The notes: a model not told the origin generated them from the sequence alone. Numbered from the stretch's first letter, positions 1-7,389 are shown. The stretch is 13,591 bases of DNA from CAJUOR01 sp964596105 (GCA_964596105.1 CAZQRT010000037.1:1-13591), one strand, 5' to 3'. Numbers and translations are program-made.

Positions 1-30
1 TACTCTCTTCTAGTATTGCTTTTTGTCCTC

Positions 31-68
31 CTACCAAAAAACTGCCCACCACTGGGCAGTTCTGGTAG
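31..68 (-). terminator. Intrinsic terminator of the 76-residue gene
   Basis: A perfect 9-bp stem (40-48 paired with 53-61) closes a 4-nt loop and is followed on the minus strand by six T residues (36-41), just downstream of the small gene's stop codon. A second pair of arms, CTACCA at 31-36 and TGGTAG at 63-68, could extend the stem around the T-tract. The core hairpin plus T-run is a standard Rho-independent terminator; the outer pairing is an extra whose meaning is unknown. Confidence 0.9.
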
Positions 69-71
69 TAA

Positions 72-302
72 TTAACCGAAAAATCCGTCAGGCTGTACTG
101 AGAAATAAACCGCGCCGCCATCCGGTAATAAACGCTTAACATAAGAAGCGGCAGCATCCGGAGCCATCTCCGTCTCGCAATTGTAATAATGCTTAATGCC
201 GACTTTTTTCACAAAGGTCAATTTTACCTTGTCATCCTGATAATCATTGTAGAAGCTTGTGATCTTATCAGACATCGCGCAGCTGATAATTAATTTAACC
301 AT
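72..302 (-). CDS. Small hypothetical protein, 76 residues
   Basis: I do not recognise this protein and assign no function. It begins MVKLIISCAMSDK and ends in an aromatic, glycine-rich tail (VYFSVQPDGFFG). There is no clear signal peptide or transmembrane helix; the short hydrophobic start looks like the first beta strand of a small soluble domain, with lysine- and tyrosine-rich stretches in the middle. It is very probably real: an AGGAGG-type ribosome binding site lies about 9 nt before the ATG, a TATAAT box lies upstream, and a strong terminator follows the TAA stop. It is a single-gene unit behind the pnp-maf-pfk operon. It may be a lineage-restricted family. Confidence 0.8.
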   Translation of the reverse strand: MVKLIISCAMSDKITSFYNDYQDDKVKLTFVKKVGIKHYYNCETEMAPDAAASYVKRLLPDGGAVYFSVQPDGFFG

Positions 303-331
303 GGTTTAAATTCCTCCTTCTCTCTACATTC

Positions 332-360
332 ATTATACAACTTAACACGGTGAAAAGAAA
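332..360 (-). promoter_or_regulatory. Promoter of the 76-residue gene
   Basis: A perfect TATAAT -10 box (332-337, minus strand) lies 30 nt upstream of the ATG, in the gap behind pfk. The -35 region at the right distance (355-360, TTTCTT) is poor, so the upstream limit is uncertain. No terminator is visible between pfk and this promoter, so some transcript from the pfk operon may continue into the small gene. Confidence 0.6.
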
Positions 361-374
361 GAAAATTCACCTAT

Positions 375-1484
375 TTATTCATCACCGAAGCACACACCCA
401 GGGCCTTGGCATCCCGCACCAGCTCACCATTCGGATCAACATGCTTCTGCTTGCCGATCTTGGCCTGGCCGATAACCTCTTCCAGAGTGACCTCTTCCAT
501 CTTGTCGCCCTTGATCACGGCCATGCAGCCGAACTTCTCCTCCGCGATCATCTCGCAGGCCTTGACCCCGAAACGAATGGAAAGGACACGGTCATAAGGA
601 GTGATATCGCCGCCGCGGATAATATGGCCCGGATTCACGGAACGCACCTCATGCTCCGGCAAGGCCTTCTCAAGATCATCCGCGACCTTGGCCGCCAGCC
701 CCGAATAACGAATCGGATCCGGGGAATCCTCGACAATCTTGCCAATTACCTTGGTGCCATCCGCGTAGCGCGCGCCCTCGGCGACCGCCACCACGGTATA
801 AGGATAACCGTCAGCATCCCTCTGACGCACCTTTTTCACAATATTCTCAATCGAGAAAGGAATCTCCGGAATCAGAATCACCCCGGCATTGCCGGCCAGT
901 CCGGCATACAAAGCGATCCAGCCGGCGTCACGGCCCATCAGCTCACAGCAGATGACACGGTGATGCGATTTGGCCGTCGTGTTCAAACGGTCGATAAACT
1001 CCGTCCCCACCGACATCGCGCTGATAAAACCGTAAGTCAAATCCGTCGCCGACAGATCGTTGTCCATTGTCTTAGGCACCCCGATCACCTTGACACCCTT
1101 TCTTGAGAAATCCCGGGCGCTAGTCAGCGTGCCGTCCCCGCCAAGAACAACCAGGACATCCACGCCGTCCGCCTGCAAATTCCGCACGCCGACATCCGAG
1201 ACATCCTTCTTGACCATCTCGCCGTTTTCCTCCACCAGATAATCAAACAGATTATCCTTGTTTGAACTGTAGAGAATCGTGCCGCCCTCTTTATAAATAT
1301 TATCCACGCTATCCAGCGTCAGCTCGATATAATCATTATTGTAAAGCCCGCGGTAGCCAAACACATAGCCGATAACCTCCCAGCCATAGTTCAATATCGC
1401 GGTTCTGGTGATCGCCCGAATCACCGCGTTCAGTCCCGGACAGTCTCCCCCGCCCGTCAACAAGGCAATTCTCTTTACTGTCAT
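375..1484 (-). CDS. pfk: 6-phosphofructokinase, mixed-type (group III) family
   Basis: Cytoplasmic glycolytic kinase phosphorylating fructose 6-phosphate at C1. At 369 residues it is longer than the classical ~320-residue bacterial PfkA. Visible motifs are the nucleotide-binding LLTGGGDCPGLNAVIR (8-23), GGDGT (115-119), the catalytic PKTMDNDL (137-144) and the substrate-binding MGRDAGW (183-189) and PGHIIRGG (285-292). Gly118 sits where ATP-dependent enzymes have Gly and PPi-dependent ones usually have Asp, so ATP is the likely donor. The Lys in PKT is a trait shared with PPi enzymes and with group III ATP-PFKs. An in-frame start 34 codons further upstream exists, but ATG at 1484 is preferred: it has AGGAGG 6 nt upstream (1491-1496) and its ATGA overlaps the maf stop, implying translational coupling. 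Last gene of pnp-maf-pfk. Confidence 0.95.
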   Translation of the reverse strand: MTVKRIALLTGGGDCPGLNAVIRAITRTAILNYGWEVIGYVFGYRGLYNNDYIELTLDSVDNIYKEGGTILYSSNKDNLFDYLVEENGEMVKKDVSDVGVRNLQADGVDVLVVLGGDGTLTSARDFSRKGVKVIGVPKTMDNDLSATDLTYGFISAMSVGTEFIDRLNTTAKSHHRVICCELMGRDAGWIALYAGLAGNAGVILIPEIPFSIENIVKKVRQRDADGYPYTVVAVAEGARYADGTKVIGKIVEDSPDPIRYSGLAAKVADDLEKALPEHEVRSVNPGHIIRGGDITPYDRVLSIRFGVKACEMIAEEKFGCMAVIKGDKMEEVTLEEVIGQAKIGKQKHVDPNGELVRDAKALGVCFGDE

Positions 1485-2050
1485 ATTATTCCTCCTGTAA
1501 TTTTTTTCAAAACCTGACACAAACGGGCAATAGGAAGCCCGATCACATTCGTATAATCGCCGTGAATCTCCCTGACAAAACGGCACGCCGCCCCCTGCAG
1601 AGCGTACGCCCCCGCCTTGCCGATCCAGTCATCCGTATCCAGATAGTCCTCCAGCTCATCATCCGTCACCGGATAAAACGTCACCTCACTGGAAGTCGTA
1701 AACGCGATCCTCTGATCAGAAACCTGGACACAGACTGCGGTATAAACAACATGAGTGCGATCAGCAAGCTTTCTGATGATCTGGCCGGCCATAGCGCGGT
1801 CAGCCGCCTTGCCGATCACCTCATCATCCAAAACAACCACCGTATCAGCGGAAACCACCACCGCGTCAGGATACAAATCATGTATGGGTCTGCCCTTCTC
1901 ATAAGCCAGCTTTTCCAGCCGGGCTGTGATAGGGAGATTCTGATCCATCTTCTCTTCTATATTAGCCGGTATCACCTGAAATTTCAGCCCCGCCAGACGC
2001 ATCAGCTCCTGACGCCTGGGCGAAGCCGAAGCCAGAATGAGCTCAGGCAT
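1481..2050 (-). CDS. maf: Maf-family nucleoside triphosphate pyrophosphatase
   Basis: 189 residues, the full length for Maf. The family hydrolyses non-canonical or surplus nucleoside triphosphates (dTTP, UTP and modified forms) to monophosphates; older annotations call it a septum-formation inhibitor. Visible are the N-terminal LILASASPRRQELM (4-17), SADTVV (67-72) with the catalytic Asp69, GKAADR (80-85), and KAGAYALQG (145-153) followed by GDYTNVIGLP (164-173). The KAGAYALQG form fits the dTTP/UTP-type subgroup rather than the 7-methyl-GTP type, though this is a family-level inference. The ATG overlaps the end of pnp by 8 nt, and the stop overlaps the pfk start as ATGA, so its translation is probably tied to both neighbours. 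The ribosome binding site is weak (AAGGA very close to the ATG), consistent with coupling. Confidence 0.95.
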   Translation of the reverse strand: MPELILASASPRRQELMRLAGLKFQVIPANIEEKMDQNLPITARLEKLAYEKGRPIHDLYPDAVVVSADTVVVLDDEVIGKAADRAMAGQIIRKLADRTHVVYTAVCVQVSDQRIAFTTSSEVTFYPVTDDELEDYLDTDDWIGKAGAYALQGAACRFVREIHGDYTNVIGLPIARLCQVLKKITGGII

Positions 2051-4181
2051 TTTCCTTCTTCTCTACTTTCGGCTTCTTCGGCTTTGGCAGCAGCGCCTTG
2101 CGGCTGACATTGACCCGGCCCTTCTCATCGATCTCCACGACCTTGACCCTGACAATATCGCCAACCTTGAAGACACTGGCCGGACTGTCGACATGCTCAT
2201 AGGAAATCTTCGAGACATGAAGCAGCCCCTCAGTACCCTCAAACAGCTCGACAAAAGCCCCGAACTTCTCAATTCTGGTGATGCGGCCCTCATAGATCTC
2301 GCCCACCTTGGCCTTGCGCACGATCTTCTCAATCAGCGCGACCGCCTTCATGATCGACTCCTTGTTGGCATGGTAAATAACCACCCGGCCATCCTGCTCG
2401 ATATCGATCTTGACATCATCGCTCTTCTCGATAATCTCATTGATCGTCTTGCCGCCGGTACCGATCACCTCGCGAATCTGATCCGGATCAATCTGCATCT
2501 GATAAATCTTCGGAGCGTACTGGGAAACCTCAGGCCTTGGCTTGGCGATCGCGGCCGTCATGACATCCATCACCTGGTTGCGCGCCACCTTGGCCCGCGC
2601 CAGCGCCTCCTGCAAGATCTCCTTCGTGATCCCGGCGATCTTGATATCCATCTGCAAAGCACAGATTCCCTTGCGCGTTCCCGCGACCTTGAAATCCATA
2701 TCCCCGAGATGATCCTCCATGCCCTGAATATCCGTCAGAATCGTGTAATTGTCGCCGTCCTTCACAAGCCCCATGGCAATGCCGGCCACCGCGCTCGAAA
2801 CCGGTACCCCGGCCGCCATCAAAGCCATGCTGCTGGCGCAAATCGAAGCCTGGGAACTGGAACCGTTCGACTCCAGCACCTCACTGACCAGTCGAATCGT
2901 ATAAGGGAAAGCCTCGACGCTCGGAATGACCTGCGCCAAAGCCCTCTCACCTAAAGCGCCATGGCCGATCTCGCGCCGTCCCGGCGCGCCCATGCGCCCC
3001 ACCTCGCCGACACAGTAAGGCGGGAAATTATAATGATGCATGAAACGCTTCTGATCCTCGAGACCTAATCCGTCAATCTTTTGATGTTCACCAACCGCGC
3101 CCAATGTGCAGACCGATAAAACCTGCGTCTCGCCTCTCGTAAACAGGGCCGATCCGTGGGTGCGCGGCAAAAGGTCAATCTGGGCATCCAGCGGGCGGAT
3201 CTCATCCAGCCGCCGGCCGTCCGGACGCCGCTTCTCCTGCGTGATCAGACGCCGCACTTCCCGCTTCTCCAAATCATCCAGCACCATGCCGACCTGCTTT
3301 AAAACGTTCTTCTTCTCCGCTTCATCGCCATATGTTTTATTCTCATAAGCCGATAAAATTTCTTTCTTGACATTTTCAATCGCGTCAGCCCGTTCCAGCT
3401 TGCCCGGAATCGCCACCGCTAAAGCGATATTCTTTGCCGCCGCTTGTGAAACATCCGCCTGGAGCTTCTCATCAATCGTGAAAAGCGGAACCTCCTGCTT
3501 CGGTTTCCCTACCGCGGCGATGATTTTATCCTCAAACGCGATCAGCTCCTTGATCTTCTCATGCCCGAACATCAGCGCCTCAAGCATGATCTCCTCGCTG
3601 ACCTCGCGGGCATCCGCCTCGACCATATTGATCGCCTCGCGGGTGCCGGCCACCTCGACATTCATCTCACTTCTTTCCAGCTGTTCCGGCCCGGGATTGA
3701 TGACAAACTCGCCGTCAACCCGGCCCACGACAACGCCGGCGATCGGACCCTGGAAAGGAATGTCGGAAATACTCAGCGCCAGACTCGCCCCGAGCATCGC
3801 GGCCATCTCCGGAGCGGCCTCCTGATCGACCGACAGCACCGTGTTGACCACCTGGACCTCATTGCGAAAACCCTCGGCAAACAAAGGCCGCAAAGGACGG
3901 TCAATCATCCGCGCCGTCAGCGTGCCGTGCTCACTGGGACGGCCCTCCCTTTTCAGAAAACCCCCGGGAATTTTCCCGACCGAATAAAGCTTCTCCTCAT
4001 AAGTCACCGTCAGCGGGAAAAAATCCACATCCTTCGGCTCTTTGCCGCTCACCGCGGCTGATAAGACGACCGTGTCGTCATAACGCACCAGCACTGCCCC
4101 GCTGGCCTGTTTGGCTAATTCGCCTGTTTCGATCTGCAGCGTCTTGCCGCAAAAATCCATACTGAATACCTGTTTAGCCAT
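2043..4181 (-). CDS. pnp: Polyribonucleotide nucleotidyltransferase (PNPase)
   Basis: Phosphorolytic 3'-to-5' exoribonuclease, trimeric, central to mRNA decay. At 712 residues it is complete (about 700 is usual). Order of parts: first RNase PH domain (about 10-145), all-alpha linker, second RNase PH domain (about 310-545) with ESNGSSSQAS (437-446) and the catalytic GDMDFKVAGTRKG (493-505), KH domain with GTGG at 574-577, and S1 domain (about 625-695) with GAFVEL. A Lys-rich tail follows. An upstream in-frame GTG (4196) is part of the Shine-Dalgarno GAGGTGA itself and has no site of its own, so I use ATG at 4181, giving MAKQVFSMDF. First gene of the operon with maf and pfk. In several bacteria pnp is autoregulated through its leader; the short leader here shows no obvious long stem. 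Confidence 0.98.
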   Translation of the reverse strand: MAKQVFSMDFCGKTLQIETGELAKQASGAVLVRYDDTVVLSAAVSGKEPKDVDFFPLTVTYEEKLYSVGKIPGGFLKREGRPSEHGTLTARMIDRPLRPLFAEGFRNEVQVVNTVLSVDQEAAPEMAAMLGASLALSISDIPFQGPIAGVVVGRVDGEFVINPGPEQLERSEMNVEVAGTREAINMVEADAREVSEEIMLEALMFGHEKIKELIAFEDKIIAAVGKPKQEVPLFTIDEKLQADVSQAAAKNIALAVAIPGKLERADAIENVKKEILSAYENKTYGDEAEKKNVLKQVGMVLDDLEKREVRRLITQEKRRPDGRRLDEIRPLDAQIDLLPRTHGSALFTRGETQVLSVCTLGAVGEHQKIDGLGLEDQKRFMHHYNFPPYCVGEVGRMGAPGRREIGHGALGERALAQVIPSVEAFPYTIRLVSEVLESNGSSSQASICASSMALMAAGVPVSSAVAGIAMGLVKDGDNYTILTDIQGMEDHLGDMDFKVAGTRKGICALQMDIKIAGITKEILQEALARAKVARNQVMDVMTAAIAKPRPEVSQYAPKIYQMQIDPDQIREVIGTGGKTINEIIEKSDDVKIDIEQDGRVVIYHANKESIMKAVALIEKIVRKAKVGEIYEGRITRIEKFGAFVELFEGTEGLLHVSKISYEHVDSPASVFKVGDIVRVKVVEIDEKGRVNVSRKALLPKPKKPKVEKKENA

Positions 4182-4192
4182 TTTTTTCTTTT

Positions 4193-4199
4193 TCACCTC
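4193..4199 (-). promoter_or_regulatory. pnp ribosome binding site, decides the start
   Basis: GAGGTGA on the minus strand lies about 11 nt before the ATG at 4181. The GTG within it is in frame with pnp and could be miscalled as the start, but nothing resembling a ribosome binding site lies upstream of that GTG. Confidence 0.75.
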
Positions 4200-4213
4200 A
4201 TTTATACGTAGCT

Positions 4214-4243
4214 ATTCTATCACAAAACATTGCCAAAAGTCTA
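4214..4243 (-). promoter_or_regulatory. Promoter of the pnp-maf-pfk operon
   Basis: The -10 is TAGAAT (4214-4219), preceded by TGA and so of the extended -10 type. The -35 is TAGACT (4238-4243), with an 18-bp spacer. It fills the gap behind the MATE gene, and the -35 abuts the MATE stop codon. No terminator is visible between the MATE gene and pnp, so readthrough from the MATE promoter is possible. Confidence 0.65.
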
Positions 4244-5593
4244 TCACGATGATGCCCGGCGATTCATTTTATGCCGCGCCCAGACATAAGTGACAAGATG
4301 CGCGAAGGTTGTGATAGCCCAGCTGACCGGATAAACCAGGTACAGGATATTCAGCGTCGGCTGCGCTTTAAACACCGTCATGATCCACAGCAGACGGAAA
4401 GCGCAGACCCCGGTCAAAGAAACCACCGTCGGCATGACCGAATAACCGATCCCGCGCAGGCCCCCGACCATGATATCCATCAGGCCGTTCAGGCCCTGAT
4501 AACGAAACAGGAAATTCATGCGCACCAGACCGGCCGCGATCACTTCCGGATCGCGCGTGTACAAAGACAACAGCGGACGGCCGAAAGCCATAAAAACCAA
4601 GCCGAGAATGGTGCCGATCGAAAAACCCAGCCCGCCGCTTATCAACAAGGCCCGGTCACAGCGGTCATACTGCTCAGCGCCGTAATTCTGACTGCTGAAA
4701 GTCACCGCGGCCTGGTGAAAAGCGTTCATGCTGACATAAATAAAACCCTCAATATTGGCCGCCGCGGAATTGCCGGCGACCGTGATGGAGCCAAAAGTAT
4801 TTAAAGAAGACTGAATGACGACATTAGACAGACTGAAGACACAGCCCTGCAAACCGGCCGGCATGCCGACCTTCACCATGTCCCACAGGCAGCCCTTGTC
4901 AATCTTGAGATGTCTGAGATCAAGATGCAAAGACCCCTTTTCCTTGCAAAGCGTGCGCGTGACGAGAAAGCTCGAGATCATCTGGGAAATCACGGTCGCG
5001 ATCGCCACCCCGGCGACACTCATCTTAAAGACAATGACAAAAATCAGATTCAGGATGACATTCACGATGCCCCCGGCCGTCAGAAAGAACAGCGGACGGC
5101 GCGTGTCCCCGACCGATCTCAAGATCGCGGATCCGAAATTATAAAGCATCATAAACGGCATCCCTAAAAAGTAGATGCGCAGATACAGCGCTGAAAGATC
5201 AATCACATCCGCCGGCGTCGCCATCAGCCCTAAAAGCCTCGGAGCGACGAAAAAACCGATGAAAGCCAGAAGAATGCCGCTGATGACGCTTAAAAGCACG
5301 GCGGTGTGCACCGCTTTATTGATGAGAGCCTCATCACCGCGGCCGCGGTAACGGGCGACGATGACATTGGCCCCGATGGAAAGCCCCATAAAAACATTGA
5401 CAATCAGATTAATCAAAGCGCCGTTGGAGCCGACCGCCGCCAGCGCCTGGCGCCCGGCGAACTGCCCCACCACCACGGTATCCGCGGCGTTAAATAAAAG
5501 CTGTAATATGCTCGATAAAGCCAGCGGTAAAGCAAAAAGAATAATTTTCCAAAGCATCGGTCCATGCAGCATATCGACATTGTTTTTCGCCAT
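4244..5593 (-). CDS. MATE-family multidrug/metabolite exporter
   Basis: 449-residue polytopic membrane protein with about 12 predicted helices in two homologous halves, the usual MATE size. The N-terminal half shows the family pattern around residues 35-56 (FNAADTVVVGQFAGRQALAA), where an Asp in helix 1 is followed by VGQ and ALAAVG. The second half begins near GLQGCVFSLSNVVIQ. MATE proteins export cationic drugs or metabolites in exchange for Na+ or H+; the substrate and coupling ion cannot be read from this sequence. It resembles the NorM/MepA/YoeA-like branch. It has its own promoter and a strong AAAGGGGGAA ribosome binding site, and no linked regulator. It sits between rnc and pnp, with no functional tie evident. 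Confidence 0.92.
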   Translation of the reverse strand: MAKNNVDMLHGPMLWKIILFALPLALSSILQLLFNAADTVVVGQFAGRQALAAVGSNGALINLIVNVFMGLSIGANVIVARYRGRGDEALINKAVHTAVLLSVISGILLAFIGFFVAPRLLGLMATPADVIDLSALYLRIYFLGMPFMMLYNFGSAILRSVGDTRRPLFFLTAGGIVNVILNLIFVIVFKMSVAGVAIATVISQMISSFLVTRTLCKEKGSLHLDLRHLKIDKGCLWDMVKVGMPAGLQGCVFSLSNVVIQSSLNTFGSITVAGNSAAANIEGFIYVSMNAFHQAAVTFSSQNYGAEQYDRCDRALLISGGLGFSIGTILGLVFMAFGRPLLSLYTRDPEVIAAGLVRMNFLFRYQGLNGLMDIMVGGLRGIGYSVMPTVVSLTGVCAFRLLWIMTVFKAQPTLNILYLVYPVSWAITTFAHLVTYVWARHKMNRRASS

Positions 5594-5619
5594 GACCGTT
5601 CCCCCTTTAAGTCTTCATT

Positions 5620-5647
5620 ATTATAGTCTTTTTTAACCGCTTGACAA
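5620..5647 (-). promoter_or_regulatory. Promoter of the MATE gene
   Basis: The -35 is TTGTCA (5642-5647) and the -10 is a perfect TATAAT (5620-5625), with a 16-bp spacer. The -35 lies only a few bases beyond the T-tract of the rnc terminator. Confidence 0.8.
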
Positions 5648-5649
5648 CC

Positions 5650-5683
5650 AAAAAAAAGCGAATGAACCGCTTTTTCATTCGCT
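5650..5683 (-). terminator. Intrinsic terminator of plsX-rnc, overlapping the rnc stop
   Basis: A perfect 10-bp stem (5657-5666 with 5674-5683) and 7-nt loop are followed by eight T on the minus strand (5650-5657). The upstream arm of the stem is made from the last Ser-Glu codons and TGA stop of rnc (stop at 5675-5677), so the terminator is partly coding. Confidence 0.95.
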
Positions 5684-6361
5684 CTTGTTGACAGCCAGTT
5701 TTCTTAGCGCGGCATGCGCCGCCTGCTGCTCGGCGCGCTTCTTGCTGGAACCCTTCCCGATCCCCAGACACAGCTCGTCCATCATCGCCGCCACCTCAAA
5801 GGTCGGGGCGTTGCTGGGACCGGCGCTCGATATTAAGGTATAGGTCACGCTCTTGCGCGAATCCGCCTGAATCAGCTCCTGCAGCATCGTCTTGTAATCC
5901 TGGATATCCTCGCTGTCCATATCGTCGATATGCTTAAAAATCGTGCGCTCTAAAAGCTTGATCACTTCGCCTTTGCCGAGATCCAGATAGATGGCCCCGA
6001 CAAAAGACTCAAAGACATTCGCCAAAACCGAGGCCCGCTCGGGTCCGCCGTTTTTCAATTCGCCGTGCCCGAAGCGGATATACGGGCCGATGTTCAGTTC
6101 GCGGCTGAACCGCGCCAGCGATTCCTCCCGCACGAGCTTGGCCCGCATCGTCGTCAGTGTACCCTCGGGAACATCGGGAAAATGAGTAAAGAGATACTCC
6201 GAGACAAACAGCTGCAAGACGGCGTCGCCCATGAACTCGAGGCGCTCATAATGACGCCCGCTGGCCTCATTGACATAGGAAGGATGGGTAAACGCCTCCT
6301 GATACAGCGCGTAGTTTTGATAAGGAATCTTTTGCCTGGCGAGAAAGTCATGAAGCTTCAT
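5675..6361 (-). CDS. rnc: Ribonuclease III
   Basis: Mg-dependent dsRNA endonuclease that processes rRNA precursors and cleaves mRNAs. 228 residues, normal length. The catalytic domain carries the signature ERLEFMGDAV (39-48; E39, E42 and D46 match E. coli E38, E41 and D45), EGTL (E66 ~ E65), and LANVFESFVGAIYLD (113-127) with E118 ~ E117. The dsRNA-binding domain occupies about 155-222 and ends in GKGSSKKRAEQQAAHAAL. Oddity: the residue matching the metal-site Asp114 of E. coli is Asn115 (codon AAT at 6019-6017); see findings. The ATG overlaps the end of plsX by 14 nt, lacks a clear ribosome binding site, and a stop codon lies two codons upstream in frame, so translational coupling to plsX is likely. 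acpP, often found between plsX and rnc, is absent. Confidence 0.96.
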   Translation of the reverse strand: MKLHDFLARQKIPYQNYALYQEAFTHPSYVNEASGRHYERLEFMGDAVLQLFVSEYLFTHFPDVPEGTLTTMRAKLVREESLARFSRELNIGPYIRFGHGELKNGGPERASVLANVFESFVGAIYLDLGKGEVIKLLERTIFKHIDDMDSEDIQDYKTMLQELIQADSRKSVTYTLISSAGPSNAPTFEVAAMMDELCLGIGKGSSKKRAEQQAAHAALRKLAVNKSE

Positions 6362-7337
6362 GCCGGTTCAGACTCGCTTTCATCTTGCCGATGCTGTCCT
6401 GACTGACCATATCCCGGGCCAGTTTCATGGCGTTGTAGAAGGCTTTCTCATCGCTGGCGCCATGAGCTTTCACAACCGGTTTGACAAAACCGGCCATAAA
6501 GGCGCCGCCGACACTTTTATAATCAAACTTTTCCTTTAATGACGCTAAAGCCGGTTTGGCTAAAAGCGCGCCCATCTTGGAACGGAAGCTGGAATACAGC
6601 GCCTCCTTCAACATGTCGATCAAAACCTTGCCGGCGCCCTCCACGGTCTTTAAAGCGATGTTGCCGGAAAAACCGTCGGCGACAATCACATCGACATCGC
6701 CCTCAAGAATCTCGCGGCCCTCGATATTGCCGACAAAATTGATGGAAGGCTCCTTTTTTAACAGCTGATAGGTCGTCTTGCGCAGCTCGTCGCCTTTCTT
6801 CTCTTCCGCCCCAATATTCAACAAGGCTACTTTCGGGCTGGCGATCTGGCGCACCGCGGCGACATAGCACGAGCCCATGATCGCGAACGTCCGCAGCTGC
6901 TCCGGGGTGCTGGAGGCATTGGCGCCGGCGTCGCAAAGGCTCACGCCCTTCCCGTTTTTCGTCGGCATGGTCGCTAAAAGCGCGCACTTCTCAACGCCCT
7001 CCAGGCGCGGCATATAAAACATCGCGCTGGCGTAAAAGCCGGCGGTCGACCCGCACGAAACCACGGCGTCGCAGTCCTTCGCGGCGCGGGATACGGCGAC
7101 ATTCATGCTGGCATCCTTTTTGCGGCGGATCGTGATGATGGAATCATTCATGCTGATGACTTCTGAGCAAACAACCGTTTCAATCTGCGGCACATTTTGC
7201 ACAGGACTCAGATCCTCTGCTTTACCGCAGATCACCAGGCTGGTATCAGGAAAATCTTTGATAAACTGTTCGCAGGCTTTGATCACGACGGGACTGCCGA
7301 GATCTCCGGACATGGCGTCAATCGCTAACTTGATCAT
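6348..7337 (-). CDS. plsX: Phosphate acyltransferase PlsX
   Basis: Converts acyl-ACP to acyl-phosphate, the substrate of PlsY, in the first committed step of phospholipid synthesis in most Bacillota; a peripheral membrane enzyme. 329 residues, close to the usual ~330. Visible: IKLAIDAMSGDLGSPVVI (2-19) typical of the N-terminus, then SCGSTAGFYASAM, LCDAGANASSTPEQL, ALLNIGAEEKKG, and the C-terminal VDVIVADGFSGNIALKT. An in-frame GTG at 7346 belongs to the Shine-Dalgarno GAGGTG (7344-7349), so the ATG at 7337, 6 nt beyond it, is the better start. It overlaps rnc downstream and lies just behind recG, an arrangement common in Bacillota. I looked for a FapR-type operator near the promoter and saw none. 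Confidence 0.97.
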   Translation of the reverse strand: MIKLAIDAMSGDLGSPVVIKACEQFIKDFPDTSLVICGKAEDLSPVQNVPQIETVVCSEVISMNDSIITIRRKKDASMNVAVSRAAKDCDAVVSCGSTAGFYASAMFYMPRLEGVEKCALLATMPTKNGKGVSLCDAGANASSTPEQLRTFAIMGSCYVAAVRQIASPKVALLNIGAEEKKGDELRKTTYQLLKKEPSINFVGNIEGREILEGDVDVIVADGFSGNIALKTVEGAGKVLIDMLKEALYSSFRSKMGALLAKPALASLKEKFDYKSVGGAFMAGFVKPVVKAHGASDEKAFYNAMKLARDMVSQDSIGKMKASLNRHEAS

Positions 7338-7343
7338 ACTAGA

Positions 7344-7349
7344 CACCTC
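7344..7349 (-). promoter_or_regulatory. plsX ribosome binding site, decides the start
   Basis: GAGGTG on the minus strand, 6 nt before the ATG at 7337. Its GTG is in frame with plsX and would give a false three-codon extension. Confidence 0.75.
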
Positions 7350-7360
7350 ATTTCGTTACT

Positions 7361-7389
7361 ATTATAGTCACCCGGACGATTTTATGCAA
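7361..7389 (-). promoter_or_regulatory. Promoter of plsX-rnc, inside the recG 3' end
   Basis: A perfect TATAAT -10 (7361-7366) begins one base after the recG stop. At 17-bp spacing a weak -35, TTGCAT (7384-7389), lies within the last recG codons. This would let plsX-rnc be expressed apart from recG. Confidence 0.65.

Noticed and set aside
1..32. AGGAGGA (26-32, minus strand) as the ribosome binding site of a gene running off the left edge
   Set aside because: No ATG, GTG or TTG follows in the remaining 25 nt on that strand, so no gene start can be supported inside the window.
350..370. GGTGAA...TTCACC hairpin behind pfk as a terminator
   Set aside because: Only six pairs with a long loop and no T-tract on the minus strand; it is not a convincing terminator.
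441..1106. 221-codon open frame on the plus strand opposite pfk, and similar long frames opposite pnp, maf and the MATE gene
   Set aside because: They mirror strongly conserved genes, have no family resemblance and have Arg/His-rich compositions typical of antisense frames in moderately GC-rich DNA.
1485..1586. 34-codon upstream extension of the phosphofructokinase reading frame
   Set aside because: It lies wholly inside maf, adds residues not found in the family, and has no ribosome binding site, while the internal ATG has AGGAGG at ideal spacing and starts exactly before the conserved first beta strand.
7338..7367. FapR operator at the plsX promoter
   Set aside because: No match to the TTAGTACC-type inverted repeat expected for FapR was seen.
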